DNA of 64,000 nucleotides from Algoriphagus zhangzhouensis (GCF_900148515.1 NZ_FRXN01000003.1:352757-416756), one strand, 5' to 3'; counted from the stretch's first letter, positions 36,683 to 46,430 are shown. Notes: generated by a model not told the origin, from the sequence alone. Translations and numbers: made by a program.

Positions 36683-38749
36683 ATGAGCGATACTAATAAA
36701 AGCAAAAAATTTGTCCCAAAACCTCCTCAAAAACCCAACTTTCAGCTTTGGCTGATCGTGACGGCTGTTTTGGTATTGATCGGACTGACCTGGATCAACC
36801 AAAGAGGGGCTATGGTAGACATTACCAAAAAGCGATTTGAAGACATGTACGAGGCCGGAGATGTGGCCAAAGTCGTGTTAGTAAAAAATATGGACCGCGT
36901 GGATGTGACTTTGAAGCCTTCCGCATTATCCAAAGACAAATACAAAAACGAACTGGAATCCAATGCAACCTTCTTTAATCCGAATGGGCCACATTACTCC
37001 TTGCAAGTAGCTTCAGGCGATAAATTCGCGGAAGATTTTGACGCTTTGGAACAAAAAGTCAGTCCTGAAAATAGGATTGGATATTCAGTCACTTCAGAAG
37101 AAAACTGGAGTAGTTGGTTTGGAAGCTTCGGATTCTTGATACTCCTTTTTGTATTCTTCTGGTTTATGATGAGAAGAATGGCCGGTCCTTCCGGTCCGGG
37201 AGGTCAGATTTTCAATGTGGGTAAATCGAAAGCTCAATTGTTCGACGCTGAAAACAAAGTCAAAATTACTTTTGACAATGTGGCAGGTTTGGATGAGGCC
37301 AAAGAGGAGATTCAAGAAATCGTAGAATTCCTTAAAAACCCTTCAAAATTCACTAAGCTGGGAGGTAAAATCCCTAAAGGTGCGCTCCTTGTAGGACCTC
37401 CGGGTACTGGTAAAACTTTGCTTGCAAAAGCTGTAGCTGGTGAAGCAGGCGTTCCTTTCTTTACGCTTTCAGGTTCTGACTTCGTGGAAATGTTTGTGGG
37501 TGTAGGTGCGGCTCGTGTTCGTGATCTATTCAAACAAGCAAAAGAAAAAGCTCCTTGTATCATTTTCATTGATGAGATTGATGCGATTGGTAGATCCAGA
37601 GGAAAAGGCCAAATGCCTGGATCCAATGATGAGAGAGAAAACACTTTGAACTCACTTTTGGTGGAAATGGATGGTTTCGGAACTGATACGGGTGTAATCG
37701 TATTGGCAGCAACTAACAGACCAGATGTATTGGATAGTGCCTTGTTGAGACCAGGTCGATTTGACAGACAGATCTCTATCGATAAGCCAGATATCGTGGG
37801 TAGAGAGGCAATTTTCAAAGTTCATTTGAAGCCTATCAAAATCTCCAATGATGTTGACGCTAAGAAATTGGCAGCACAAACTCCAGGGTTTGCTGGTGCA
37901 GAAATCGCTAACGTATGTAATGAGGCGGCATTGATCGCGGCACGTAGAAACAAAACTGCAGTAGATATGCAAGACTTCCAAGATGCGGTTGACAGAGTCA
38001 TCGGTGGTCTTGAGAAGAAAAATAAAATCATCTCTCCAGAGGAAAAGAAAATTGTTGCCTATCACGAAGCAGGTCACGCTGTGGCTGGCTGGTTCTTGGA
38101 GCATGCTGATCCTTTGGTAAAAGTTAGTATCGTTCCTCGTGGGGTTGCAGCTTTGGGCTATGCTCAGTATTTGCCGAAAGAGCAATTCCTATATCAAACT
38201 GAGCAACTCATCGATGAGATGTGTATGACATTGGGAGGTAGAGCAGCTGAAGAAATCATCTTCGGAAAAATCTCAACAGGAGCCCTGAGTGACTTGGAAA
38301 GAATCACAAAATTGGCCTACTCTATCGTCTCGGTATATGGTATGAACGAGAAATTGGGTAATGTCTCTTTCTACGACAGCAAGAGTGATGGATACAAAAT
38401 GACCAAGCCTTATTCTGAAGCAACAGCAGAATTGATCGACCAAGAAGTTCATAAACTGATTGATTTCGCTTATCAAAGAACATTGGATTTGTTAAGAGAA
38501 AGAAATGAGGAATTGGAAACATTGGCTCAGGAACTTCTTCAGAAAGAGATTCTATTCCAATCTGATTTGGAAAAGTTGATCGGCAAGAGGCCTTTTGCGA
38601 AGGAAACAACCTATCAGGCTTTCACCAACAAAAAAGAAGAATTGAAAGAGGATGCTCCAGCACCTGATTCAATCGAAAGTAGAAACAAACCAGAATCGGA
38701 AGTAGAACCAGTCCCGACACCGGAGCCGGATCCGAAACCTGAAAATTGA
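36683..38749 (+). CDS. ftsH: ATP-dependent zinc metalloprotease FtsH
   Basis: A 688-aa membrane AAA protease. There are two N-terminal membrane helices (around residues 21-37 and 145-162) around a periplasmic segment. The Walker A motif is GPPGTGKT (238-245, K244), followed by [12 protein letters not shown] and the second region [11 protein letters not shown]. The zinc site is HEAGH (461-465) with a later acidic ligand. The C terminus is a Pro/Glu-rich tail. FtsH degrades misfolded membrane proteins and, in enterobacteria, controls LpxC levels. The lpxH gene lies directly downstream but behind a terminator. Confidence 0.97.
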   Translation: MSDTNKSKKFVPKPPQKPNFQLWLIVTAVLVLIGLTWINQRGAMVDITKKRFEDMYEAGDVAKVVLVKNMDRVDVTLKPSALSKDKYKNELESNATFFNPNGPHYSLQVASGDKFAEDFDALEQKVSPENRIGYSVTSEENWSSWFGSFGFLILLFVFFWFMMRRMAGPSGPGGQIFNVGKSKAQLFDAENKVKITFDNVAGLDEAKEEIQEIVEFLKNPSKFTKLGGKIPKGALLVGPPGTGKTLLAKAVAGEAGVPFFTLSGSDFVEMFVGVGAARVRDLFKQAKEKAPCIIFIDEIDAIGRSRGKGQMPGSNDERENTLNSLLVEMDGFGTDTGVIVLAATNRPDVLDSALLRPGRFDRQISIDKPDIVGREAIFKVHLKPIKISNDVDAKKLAAQTPGFAGAEIANVCNEAALIAARRNKTAVDMQDFQDAVDRVIGGLEKKNKIISPEEKKIVAYHEAGHAVAGWFLEHADPLVKVSIVPRGVAALGYAQYLPKEQFLYQTEQLIDEMCMTLGGRAAEEIIFGKISTGALSDLERITKLAYSIVSVYGMNEKLGNVSFYDSKSDGYKMTKPYSEATAELIDQEVHKLIDFAYQRTLDLLRERNEELETLAQELLQKEILFQSDLEKLIGKRPFAKETTYQAFTNKKEELKEDAPAPDSIESRNKPESEVEPVPTPEPDPKPEN

Positions 38750-38759
38750 TTTCATATTT

Positions 38760-38790
38760 AAAGCCCCGTTTCATCGGGGCTTTTTATTTT
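38760..38790 (+). terminator. Rho-independent terminator after ftsH
   Basis: AAAGCCCCG-TTTCAT-CGGGGCTTT followed by T-rich sequence. A TATTTTTG box (38785-38792) at the end of the T tract may be the -7 box for lpxH. Confidence 0.88.
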
Positions 38791-38811
38791 TGCAGTTGAA
38801 TTTTATCTTTC

Positions 38812-39591
38812 ATGATGCCTTCCCAACCAATCAATTATACCCTCGGGGACAAAAAACTATATTTCGCTTCTGATTTTCACTTGGGTGCACCCAATGAAGC
38901 CATTAGTAAGCAAAGAGAACAAAAAATCAATCGTTGGTTGGATCAAGTAAAAAAGGATGCTGCGGCGATATTTTTGGTGGGTGATATTTTTGACTTTTGG
39001 TTCGAATACAAGGAAGTCATTCCTAAAGGATTCATACCTTTTATTTCCAAAATCCATCAATTGCGAGAAGCTGGAATTCCAATCTTATTTTTCACTGGAA
39101 ACCATGATCTGTGGATGAAAGACTATTTCACAAAGGAATTGGGAATCCCAGTATATCATCACCCAATCGAAATCGTAGTCAACAACAAATCCATTTTGAT
39201 AGGCCATGGAGATGGATTAGGGCCGGGAGATCGCTCCTATAAGTTTTTGAAAAAAGTCTTTACAAACCCACTTGCAAAATGGCTATTCCGCTGGTTCCAC
39301 CCAGATTTGGGAATCAAATTGGCAAAAGCTTGGTCTGGGAGCAGCCGAATTTCCAACATGGAGAAAAATGAAAATCATTTCTTAGGAGAGGATGAATGGC
39401 TTTGGCAGTATTGCAAAGAAGTAGAAGAAAGAAAACATCATGACTTATATATCTTCGGTCATCGCCATCTTCCTTTGGAACTGGAAGTAGGTAAAAACTC
39501 GACCTATTACAACTTGGGAGAATGGGTAAGTCAATACACTTATCTGGAACTTTCAGAATCTCAAGCTATTCTCAAGACTTTTGAAGGATGA
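38812..39591 (+). CDS. lpxH: UDP-2,3-diacylglucosamine diphosphatase
   Basis: A 259-aa calcineurin-like metallophosphoesterase. Metal-binding motifs occur in order: ASDFHLG (D21, H23), LVGDIFDFWFEY, FTGNHDLWM, IGHGDGLG and IFGHRHLPLELE. The GDIFDFW form and length fit LpxH, which removes UMP from UDP-diacylglucosamine in the fourth step of lipid A synthesis at the inner membrane. It starts after the ftsH terminator and overlaps the next gene's start by 4 nt. A second, more distant LpxH-like gene lies at 58.9 kb, so which one makes lipid A cannot be proven from sequence, but this one is closer to the classical pattern. Confidence 0.88.
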   Translation: MMPSQPINYTLGDKKLYFASDFHLGAPNEAISKQREQKINRWLDQVKKDAAAIFLVGDIFDFWFEYKEVIPKGFIPFISKIHQLREAGIPILFFTGNHDLWMKDYFTKELGIPVYHHPIEIVVNNKSILIGHGDGLGPGDRSYKFLKKVFTNPLAKWLFRWFHPDLGIKLAKAWSGSSRISNMEKNENHFLGEDEWLWQYCKEVEERKHHDLYIFGHRHLPLELEVGKNSTYYNLGEWVSQYTYLELSESQAILKTFEG

Positions 39592-40412
39592 AAAAGCTTT
39601 GGGTCATCTTCTTTTTGATTTCAGGACTTTTAAAAGCTCAAGAAGCTTTGACAGAAGATCCCATTGCAACCATTCCTTTTCAGCAATTAGACCTGATATC
39701 TTTCGACACAAAGGATCAGATATTTGCAAGCAACACAAAAGGGGACATTTATTTGTATGACTCAAAAGGGAGTCAAAAAAACTACTTCTCCCCTCCTAGA
39801 CAGGGAAAATTGAATCAATTGGAAGCCAATTGGACAGTCAATATTTTCTCTTTTTCCTACGATCTCCAGTCTTATCAGATTTTAGATCGTTTTTTGAATC
39901 CTATTTCTGATGGAAGCCTCATGATCCCAGATATCAATTTGGCGAAAGCAGCCACTTTAGGAAACAACAATGTGGTTTGGATCTGGGATGAATCTGATTT
40001 TTCACTTAAACGAATGGACTTTTTACGAAAAATCATTCTCGACTCCCAGCCATTGAACCTGATTTTGGATATTGGGATTTTAGATGTGAAAGAAATCCGG
40101 GAATTCAAAAACATGCTCTTTATGAATGTACCTCAGACAGGTGTATTCATTTTTGACAATCAGGGGAATTTGATCAAAAAGCTAGAGCAACAGGGTATTG
40201 AAAGGTTATGCTTTTGGAAAGAATATCTTCTCTGGATTGAAAATGAAACCATTTGGTCGGTATCAATCGAAAATGGAGAAAAGTCTCCACTCATGGAATC
40301 GCCAATACCTGAAGCTACAGGAATTCAAATTGGGCAAGAAAACATTGCCATTTATGGCCAGGATAAAATCTACCTTTATCAGTTACCTGAAAAAATAAAG
40401 ACCTTGAATTGA
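39588..40412 (+). CDS. Exported hypothetical protein, propeller-like, coupled to lpxH
   Basis: A 274-aa protein with signal peptide MKKLWVIFFLISGLLKA then QEALTED. The mature part shows repeated beta units with aromatic or acidic tips (GDIYLYDSKG, VWIWDESDFSLKRMDF, GVFIFDNQGNLIK, LLWIENETIWSVSIENG), like a small 5- to 6-bladed propeller. I do not recognise a named family. The ATG overlaps the lpxH stop (ATGA), so it is translated together with lpxH; a periplasmic role related to the envelope is plausible but unproven. The C terminus runs into a weak hairpin (40399-40421) that lacks a clear T tract. Confidence 0.72.
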   Translation: MKKLWVIFFLISGLLKAQEALTEDPIATIPFQQLDLISFDTKDQIFASNTKGDIYLYDSKGSQKNYFSPPRQGKLNQLEANWTVNIFSFSYDLQSYQILDRFLNPISDGSLMIPDINLAKAATLGNNNVVWIWDESDFSLKRMDFLRKIILDSQPLNLILDIGILDVKEIREFKNMLFMNVPQTGVFIFDNQGNLIKKLEQQGIERLCFWKEYLLWIENETIWSVSIENGEKSPLMESPIPEATGIQIGQENIAIYGQDKIYLYQLPEKIKTLN

Positions 40413-40428
40413 TCAAGGTCTCTAGTGA

Positions 40429-41286
40429 CTAAAACTTCAAAGTGTCTGGTAGAAATTTCGCTGCCAAATCCTCATAATAAGGCCTCAATTCCTTGACATT
40501 CGGCGGGACTGCTGCCTTGGAATACAAATCATATGGATTGAATTTATTGACCCACTCGAATAGTCTGTGATCATCTTTATTCATCAAATGTTCGTAGGCA
40601 TTTTCTCTGTGTTGGGCATAGAAGCTATGGTATCGAAGCATGGCCAATCCCTCCTCGGGAAGATAATCCTTCATGATTTGATAGATGTACTCGTCATGTC
40701 CCCAAGACATATGCACGTTGTCGAGTCCGCAATTGGCCTCATATACGCCGTATTTGGTATTGAATCTGGAATCTTGGCTATCAGGATTGTCTTTGAAAAA
40801 CTCAGGATAAACGATTTTATCAGAATGCTTGCATCCAACCGGAAAGGTATCTCCAACTACACACCATTGCGGCTCACCAAATAGACAAAGGACTTTCCCC
40901 AAATCATGCAAGAAGCCCGTTAAGACAAACCAGTCTGGATGCCCATCCGCTCTGATTGCTTCGGAAGTTTGAAGTAAGTGTTGGGTTTGATCCAAATCTG
41001 TATCAGGATCTGAATCATCAATTAGCGTATTTAGAAATTCAACAGCTTCCCAAAGGGTCATCTCCTTCCTATCGAATTTCAAAAAGTCTTTCTCCTTCCC
41101 GAGCACAAATTCATAAGTCTGATTGAGGTGGTTTTGCCGATAAAACTCACGAACTGTATCTCTTCCCGGATTCTCATAATTCCGGAATTCCTCCTTCGCT
41201 TTTTCAGGTTTACCTGGTTCTGGATAGCGCTGCAAAAGATCCTCTTCCCAGAGCTCTTCCATTTGATGCGGTGTCACTTCTTTCAT
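40429..41286 (-). CDS. Inositol oxygenase
   Basis: A 285-aa protein of the MIOX family, which cleaves myo-inositol to D-glucuronate using a mixed-valence di-iron site. Expected iron ligands are seen in EAIRADGHPDWF, TGFLHDLGKVLCLFG (HD pair), MSWGHDEYIYQIM, LRYHSFYAQHREN and FNPYDLYSK. GVYEANCGLDNVHMSWGHDE and the end KELRPYYEDLAAKFLPD are typical of animal and bacterial MIOX. It lies next to an SSS-type symporter that is transcribed in the same direction, supporting inositol uptake and oxidation; no further inositol genes are in the window. Confidence 0.92.
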   Translation of the reverse strand: MKEVTPHQMEELWEEDLLQRYPEPGKPEKAKEEFRNYENPGRDTVREFYRQNHLNQTYEFVLGKEKDFLKFDRKEMTLWEAVEFLNTLIDDSDPDTDLDQTQHLLQTSEAIRADGHPDWFVLTGFLHDLGKVLCLFGEPQWCVVGDTFPVGCKHSDKIVYPEFFKDNPDSQDSRFNTKYGVYEANCGLDNVHMSWGHDEYIYQIMKDYLPEEGLAMLRYHSFYAQHRENAYEHLMNKDDHRLFEWVNKFNPYDLYSKAAVPPNVKELRPYYEDLAAKFLPDTLKF

Positions 41287-41326
41287 ACCGATAAAATTTA
41301 CCCTAATATATTAATTTCCAATGATT

Positions 41327-42928
41327 TCAATTCCCAAGCCAGATATAAATCACAATTGTCAGAACCACTAACAATAAGCCTAAGTGATTGGCATATTTCC
41401 AAGGTTTCAAAGCAACCGACCCAGTATCCGTAGGCTTGAATGGATTGGTATTGGGATAGAAATAAGATACCCCAAACATCACCATCATATTCAAAACGAA
41501 TTCAATCCCCCAAATGTGTACAAAATGGATATCCACAGGAAAAATAAATACTGTTAAAATATAGAATAAGAGACCTACAAAAAGTCCTGCTTTGGCTCCA
41601 GTTGCTGAGATTTTTGGAATAAATAATCCTGCTAGAATGATGCTGGCAATCGGAATGAAAAAGATCCCGTTTAGCTGCTGAAGCAATTGATACAATCCAT
41701 CAGGTGCTCCGGCTACCATCGGAGCAGCGACAATAGCACAAATAGCCAAAATGATAGAGGTCAACTTACCTATCCAGACCAATTGTTTGTCACTAGCATT
41801 GACATTGAGATGTCTTTTGTAAATGCCTAAGCTGAATATCGTAGCGGTACTATTCAAAACACTATTGAATGTACTCAAAACTGCTCCCATCACCACAGCC
41901 GCAAAGAACCCAGTCAAACCCACCGGCAGAACCTTTTTTATTAATTCTGGATAAATCAAATCCTGAGTATCATAAAGACTATCTCCGAAATAGTAAAAAC
42001 CTATTACTCCTGGTAAAATGATAATCAAAGGCACAAAAAGTTTTAAAACACCTGTATACAAAAGGCCTTTTTGGGCCTCTGCCAAATTCTTCGCTCCTAA
42101 TGCCCTTTGAATAATCGGCTGATTCATACACCAGAAATAGAGCTGGTTGATCATCAAGCCTGTAAACAAAACCTCAAAAGGAAGCACAGAATCTTTTCCA
42201 CCTATCACATTGAATTTTTCAGGAGCAGCATCGTAGACTTTTTGTAATCCACCGATCAAATTTCCCTCTCCAATGTCCCATAGTGCAAATCCCAAAACCA
42301 ACAGACCACCTAAGAACAATCCAATTCCATTTATGGTATCTGAATAGGCCACCGCTTTCAAACCACCAAAAATGGCATAAATAGAGCCTATCACTCCTAT
42401 CACAATTACCGTCAACCAAAGTCCTTCTTGATGGCTTATTTGAAAAGTCTCCGACACATTGAAAATGCTTTCCAAATTGATCGCCCCTGTGTATAAAACA
42501 ATAGGCAATAATGTCACCACAAAGGATACAATTAGAAATAAAGCCACCATTGTCCTTGTCATCTGGTCAAACCTCATCTCCAAATACTGTGGAATGGTAG
42601 TCAGGCCCATTTTGAGATAATTGGGAATAAAATATAATGCTCCGATCACCAAAGCAATGGCGGAAGTCACCTCCCAGGCAATGATGATAAATCCATTTTT
42701 ATAGGCTGATCCATTCATTCCGATTAGATGCTCAGTCGAAATATTGGTGAGCAGCATGGATCCAGCGATCACTACTCCTGTCAAACTCTTTCCCCCTAAA
42801 AAATATCCATCTTGGGTATTGAGCTTGTCTTTGCGAAGCTGGTACCAGGAAAAAAAAGCAACAAAGGCCGTGAAGGCTAAAAAAGAGAGAATGGTCAGGG
42901 TCATGTTAATTGGATTGGTGATTACCAA
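41327..42928 (-). CDS. Sodium:solute symporter (SSS family), probable inositol or sugar transporter
   Basis: A 533-aa polytopic membrane protein with about 13-14 hydrophobic helices. SSS-family marks include YFLGGKSLTGVVIAGSMLLT, NISTEHLIGMNGSAYKNG, TIPQYLEMRFDQMTR and the motif GAVLSTFNSVLNSTATIFSLG in a central helix. It resembles the SGLT/vSGLT branch rather than proline or pantothenate transporters. The inositol oxygenase gene is 40 nt downstream on the same strand, so myo-inositol is the leading substrate guess; other sugars are not excluded. Confidence 0.85.
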   Translation of the reverse strand: MVITNPINMTLTILSFLAFTAFVAFFSWYQLRKDKLNTQDGYFLGGKSLTGVVIAGSMLLTNISTEHLIGMNGSAYKNGFIIIAWEVTSAIALVIGALYFIPNYLKMGLTTIPQYLEMRFDQMTRTMVALFLIVSFVVTLLPIVLYTGAINLESIFNVSETFQISHQEGLWLTVIVIGVIGSIYAIFGGLKAVAYSDTINGIGLFLGGLLVLGFALWDIGEGNLIGGLQKVYDAAPEKFNVIGGKDSVLPFEVLFTGLMINQLYFWCMNQPIIQRALGAKNLAEAQKGLLYTGVLKLFVPLIIILPGVIGFYYFGDSLYDTQDLIYPELIKKVLPVGLTGFFAAVVMGAVLSTFNSVLNSTATIFSLGIYKRHLNVNASDKQLVWIGKLTSIILAICAIVAAPMVAGAPDGLYQLLQQLNGIFFIPIASIILAGLFIPKISATGAKAGLFVGLLFYILTVFIFPVDIHFVHIWGIEFVLNMMVMFGVSYFYPNTNPFKPTDTGSVALKPWKYANHLGLLLVVLTIVIYIWLGN

Positions 42929-43000
42929 ACTCTTAATATACTGGAGTTCCCTAACAAATTGCAGAAGAATTACGGAATCGTTTCAATTCTTCCACTAAAC

Positions 43001-43024
43001 AAAAAAGGGCCATACTGGCCCTTT
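43001..43024 (-). terminator. Terminator downstream of FKBP gene (minus strand)
   Basis: On the plus strand AAAAAAGGGCCA-TAC-TGGCCCTTT; read on the minus strand this is a GGGCC stem followed by a run of T residues, 25 nt beyond the FKBP stop. Confidence 0.8.
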
Positions 43025-43048
43025 AATAAATTCTATTTGAATATCAGA

Positions 43049-43474
43049 TTATCCGATTTTTACCAACTCAATGTCGAAAATCAAATCTTTTCCAGCCAAC
43101 TGATGGTTTGCATCCAAAGTGATTTTCTCATCATCTACATGAATAACGATCACTGGCATTGGCTGACCATTTCCTCCCTGAAGAGTCAATTGCATTCCAA
43201 TTTCTGGCTTGATGTCAGCAGGAACTTGAGTTCTTGGTACATCGATCAACATATCATCTCTGCGCTCACCGTAAGCTTCAGCAGCAGGAATAGTCACAGT
43301 TTTTTTATCTCCAACAGCCATTCCATTTACAGCTGCGTCAAATCCTTGAATCATCTGTCCTCCACCAACGGTGAATCCTAGTGGCTCGCGCTGAACTGAA
43401 GAATCAAATACAGATCCGTCTTCTAGTTTTCCAGTATAATGCACTTGGACGTTGTCACCTTTTTTTGCTTGCAT
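43049..43474 (-). CDS. FKBP-type peptidyl-prolyl isomerase (SlyD-like)
   Basis: About 141 aa from the ATG at 43474 ([20 protein letters not shown]); the frame is open 62 codons further back but that stretch is non-coding leader. The protein has the FKBP start [16 protein letters not shown], the [16 protein letters not shown] core and a flap insert ([20 protein letters not shown]) like SlyD. The end [18 protein letters not shown] is characteristic of SlyD, without its His-rich tail. It catalyses proline isomerisation and acts as a chaperone in the cytoplasm. A good promoter is 27 nt upstream of its start. Confidence 0.93.
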   Translation of the reverse strand: MQAKKGDNVQVHYTGKLEDGSVFDSSVQREPLGFTVGGGQMIQGFDAAVNGMAVGDKKTVTIPAAEAYGERRDDMLIDVPRTQVPADIKPEIGMQLTLQGGNGQPMPVIVIHVDDEKITLDANHQLAGKDLIFDIELVKIG

Positions 43475-43501
43475 GGTATTGTTTCTTTTTTTGTGAAAGC
43501 A

Positions 43502-43532
43502 CAAAGGTACAAATAATACGCTGGCCAGAAAA
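43502..43532 (-). promoter_or_regulatory. Putative Bacteroidota promoter of the FKBP gene
   Basis: On the minus strand TACCTTTG (43509-43502) matches the -7 consensus TAnnTTTG, with TTTT at 43532-43529 exactly 19 nt upstream at the -33 place. The -7 box lies 27 nt before the FKBP ATG. Confidence 0.55.
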
Positions 43533-43671
43533 CCGTACGAATTCTTCAAAAATTGTCCGATAGCAGTATAAAATCGTACAAAACCGGACACTAATTCCTG
43601 AAAATTGCCGAAATTGAGCAAATAAGGGACTTGGCACCATTTTCCCCTATAAAAGAGCAAAACAATAGACT

Positions 43672-45054
43672 ATGGAAAATCAAGACTTGGGAAAGATTCT
43701 GATCATCGACGATAATGAGGATTTACTTTTTGCGGCAAAAATGCTTTTGAAGAAACATGCCAAGGAAGTCACTATTGAAAAAGATCCTAGAAGAATTCCA
43801 TTTTTGATCAACAACAACAGTTACGATGTCATTTTATTGGACATGAACTTCCGTGAGGATACCACCTCTGGCAAGGAAGGATTTTACTGGTTGAACCAAA
43901 TTAAAGAAATAGACCCAAAAGCAGTTGTCATCTTAATCACCGCATTTGGTGATGTAGAGATGGCAGTTCAGGCATTGAAAGAAGGAGCAACAGACTTCAT
44001 CTTAAAGCCATGGCAAAATGAAAAATTGCTAGCAACTCTGTCTGCGGCTGTTCGCCTTAAAGAAAGCTATAACGAAGTTGACAAGCTTCAGAAAAAGCAG
44101 AAGCAATTGCAGTCTGACCTGAAGAAGCCCTATACTGACATCATTGGTAGCAGTGCCGCGATGAAGAACATATTCTCCATCATCGACAAAGTAGCCCAAA
44201 CAGATGCGAATGTCCTGATATTGGGAGAAAACGGAACAGGTAAAGAACTTATCGCCAGAGCTATCCATGAAAGATCATTGAGAAAAGATGAGATTTTCGT
44301 CGGAGTAGATATGGGAGCGATCACCGAAACACTTTTCGAATCTGAGCTTTTCGGACATAAAAAAGGAGCATTTACCGATGCCAAAGACGACAGAGCAGGT
44401 CGATTTGAAGTTGCAGACAAAGGCTCTTTGTTTTTGGATGAAATCGGAAACTTGTCCATGCCTTTACAATCCAAATTATTGACTGTTTTGCAAAAAAGAG
44501 AAGTAACTAGAATCGGTACCAATAAATCCATTCCAGTAGACATTCGTTTGATCTGTGCTACCAATATGCATGTGCATGAGATGGTGATGGAAAACACTTT
44601 CCGCCAAGATTTGCTTTACAGAATCAATACCGTGGAAATTTTCCTTCCTCCTTTGAGAGAGCGTCACGATGATATTCCACAGCTTTGCCAGCATTTCTTG
44701 AAACAGTATTCTCAAAAATATAGAAAGGATTTCAACAGCTTCACTCCTTCTGCAATGGAGCTTTTGCAAAGGTATCCTTGGCCTGGAAATATCCGTGAGC
44801 TTCAACATGCCATTGAAAGAGCTATCATCATGGCCGAAGGAGATCAGTTGGATTCTAGAGATTTCTTCTTCCTATCTGCCAAGCCAGCATCCGAAAAAGC
44901 CCCTGTCAACAACACGCTGAATTTGGATGACATGGAAAGAAGTACCATCCAAAGAGCAATTGACAAAAACGGTGGAAACATATCCAAAGCTGCCAAAGAA
45001 CTGGGCTTGACCCGAGCTTCTTTGTACAGAAGATTAGAAAAGTATGGATTATAA
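43672..45054 (+). CDS. NtrC-type sigma-54-dependent response regulator
   Basis: A 460-aa three-domain regulator. The receiver domain (1-125) has D13/D14, the phosphorylated D57 in VILLDMNF, and a conserved Lys in ILKPW. The AAA+ domain (~155-385) has Walker A GENGTGKE (185-192) and ESELFGHKKGAFTDA, where the sigma-54 loop motif GAFTGA reads GAFTDA (232-237). The C terminus is a Fis-type helix-turn-helix ending TRASLYRRLEKYGL. It overlaps the kinase gene by 11 nt, so the two form a two-component pair. The regulated genes cannot be told from the window. Confidence 0.93.
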   Translation: MENQDLGKILIIDDNEDLLFAAKMLLKKHAKEVTIEKDPRRIPFLINNNSYDVILLDMNFREDTTSGKEGFYWLNQIKEIDPKAVVILITAFGDVEMAVQALKEGATDFILKPWQNEKLLATLSAAVRLKESYNEVDKLQKKQKQLQSDLKKPYTDIIGSSAAMKNIFSIIDKVAQTDANVLILGENGTGKELIARAIHERSLRKDEIFVGVDMGAITETLFESELFGHKKGAFTDAKDDRAGRFEVADKGSLFLDEIGNLSMPLQSKLLTVLQKREVTRIGTNKSIPVDIRLICATNMHVHEMVMENTFRQDLLYRINTVEIFLPPLRERHDDIPQLCQHFLKQYSQKYRKDFNSFTPSAMELLQRYPWPGNIRELQHAIERAIIMAEGDQLDSRDFFFLSAKPASEKAPVNNTLNLDDMERSTIQRAIDKNGGNISKAAKELGLTRASLYRRLEKYGL

Positions 45055-46387
45055 AGTCGGATTATTAGGGCGGATTGTGCTACTGGCCGGCACCCTATTT
45101 TTGCTGGCATATACCATTTTCGATGAATGGGGAGTTTTTGTGACTTCCCTTTTCATCATTTTGGTAATTATTCAAATCATTTTTTTACTCCGCTACAGCG
45201 AAAGCTCATTTAAAAAAGTCCGGACATTTCTGGACAATATCAAACAGGATAAATATTCCCAAGTCTATCCAGTAAAGTTTGATGGAACCGAGACCGATGA
45301 TCTCCATATTGAGTTTAATGCCATCTTGGCCAAGCTTAAAGAGGATCAGGCTGAGAAAGAAGCTAATTATCAGTACTTCCGATCCGTTTTCAAACATTTG
45401 AGCATAGGCTTGATCACTTTTGGTGAAAATGGGGAAATTCAGATTCTAAATGTTGCTGCCAAAAGAATCCTCAATGTAGACGAGCTGAAAAACATTGGAG
45501 AGATCGCGAATGTCAATAAAGAGCTTCATCTAGCCATTCAAAATCTTCGTACAGGAGGTTCGGAATTGATTAAAATCGCACATCCAGATGGGATTATGCA
45601 GCTTTCGGTTTATGTGATCGAGCTTTTGATGAGAGGTGAAAAATTCAAATTGGTTTCCCTTCAAAACATTCAGTCCGAACTGGAAGAAAAAGAAATGGAG
45701 GCTTGGCAGAATTTGGTGAAAATCCTGACCCATGAAATCATGAATTCCATTGCTCCTATTTCTTCACTGGCTGGCACTTTGAAATCGGATATTGAGCATA
45801 AAATCGAACATAATGAGGAAGCCACGGAAGAAGAGTTGGAAGACTTCCTGATGGGAATGGGAACCATCGAAAAGCGAAGTGAAGGCCTGATCAATTTTGT
45901 TTCAGACTTCAGAAGTTTGGCTCATATTCCTGCTCCAAAGTTCACTTCTATCCGTATTTCGCACCTTTTTGAACAATTGGAAACCTTGCTAAATCATCAG
46001 ATCGAAACAGGAGGAATCAAGCTAATTCAGGAGATTGACCCTGAAGAATTGATTCTCTTTGGTGACCAAACTCAAATTGAACAGGTGATGATCAATTTGA
46101 CTCAAAACGCAATTCAAGCTGTAGAAGAATCCGAGGAAAAAATCATTCGACTAAGAGCTTTTATTGATGAGGCGGGGAAGATCATAATCGAGGTATGTGA
46201 TACTGGAAAAGGAATCGAGGAAGAGGCATTAAGCAAGATTTTCATTCCGTTTTTCACTACTAAAAAGAAAGGTTCAGGTATCGGTCTTTCACTTTCCAAA
46301 CAAATCATGCGTCGACACAAAGGAAATATTCAGGTTCGATCGCAATTGGGAGAAGGAACTACTTTTAAACTGATTTTCAACGGATAA
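45044..46387 (+). CDS. Sensor histidine kinase (NtrY-like) paired with the sigma-54 regulator
   Basis: A 447-aa membrane histidine kinase. Two hydrophobic helices (about 8-26 and 32-49) flank a very short periplasmic loop, followed by a HAMP-like and a PAS-like region (112-215). The phosphoacceptor is in KILTHEIMNSIAPIS (H230). The ATPase domain has N-box QVMINLTQNAIQAVEE, G1 CDTGKGI and G2 GSGIGLSLS. It starts 11 nt before the end of the response regulator gene, so the pair is translated together. The tiny external loop suggests sensing inside the membrane or cytoplasm rather than of an outside ligand. Confidence 0.92.
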   Translation: MDYKVGLLGRIVLLAGTLFLLAYTIFDEWGVFVTSLFIILVIIQIIFLLRYSESSFKKVRTFLDNIKQDKYSQVYPVKFDGTETDDLHIEFNAILAKLKEDQAEKEANYQYFRSVFKHLSIGLITFGENGEIQILNVAAKRILNVDELKNIGEIANVNKELHLAIQNLRTGGSELIKIAHPDGIMQLSVYVIELLMRGEKFKLVSLQNIQSELEEKEMEAWQNLVKILTHEIMNSIAPISSLAGTLKSDIEHKIEHNEEATEEELEDFLMGMGTIEKRSEGLINFVSDFRSLAHIPAPKFTSIRISHLFEQLETLLNHQIETGGIKLIQEIDPEELILFGDQTQIEQVMINLTQNAIQAVEESEEKIIRLRAFIDEAGKIIIEVCDTGKGIEEEALSKIFIPFFTTKKKGSGIGLSLSKQIMRRHKGNIQVRSQLGEGTTFKLIFNG

Positions 46388-46430
46388 TTTCGGAATCTTT
46401 ATAAATTAAAAGCTCTAAAAATCAGCTTAT

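Noticed and set aside
40399..40421. AGACCTTGA/TCAAGGTCT hairpin at the end of the propeller gene
   Set aside because: It overlaps the stop codon and lacks a proper T tract, so I do not call it a terminator.
43555..43590. TGTCCG and CGGACA half-sites in the divergent FKBP/regulator gap
   Set aside because: Six-base arms separated by about 25 nt are too weak to distinguish from chance.
43628..43650. TTGGCACC sequence that resembles a sigma-54 promoter before the regulator gene
   Set aside because: The -24 GG is present but the -12 GC is not at the right distance (CC instead).
43475..43660. N-terminal extension of the FKBP gene by 62 codons
   Set aside because: The extension is not family-like and holds the promoter boxes.
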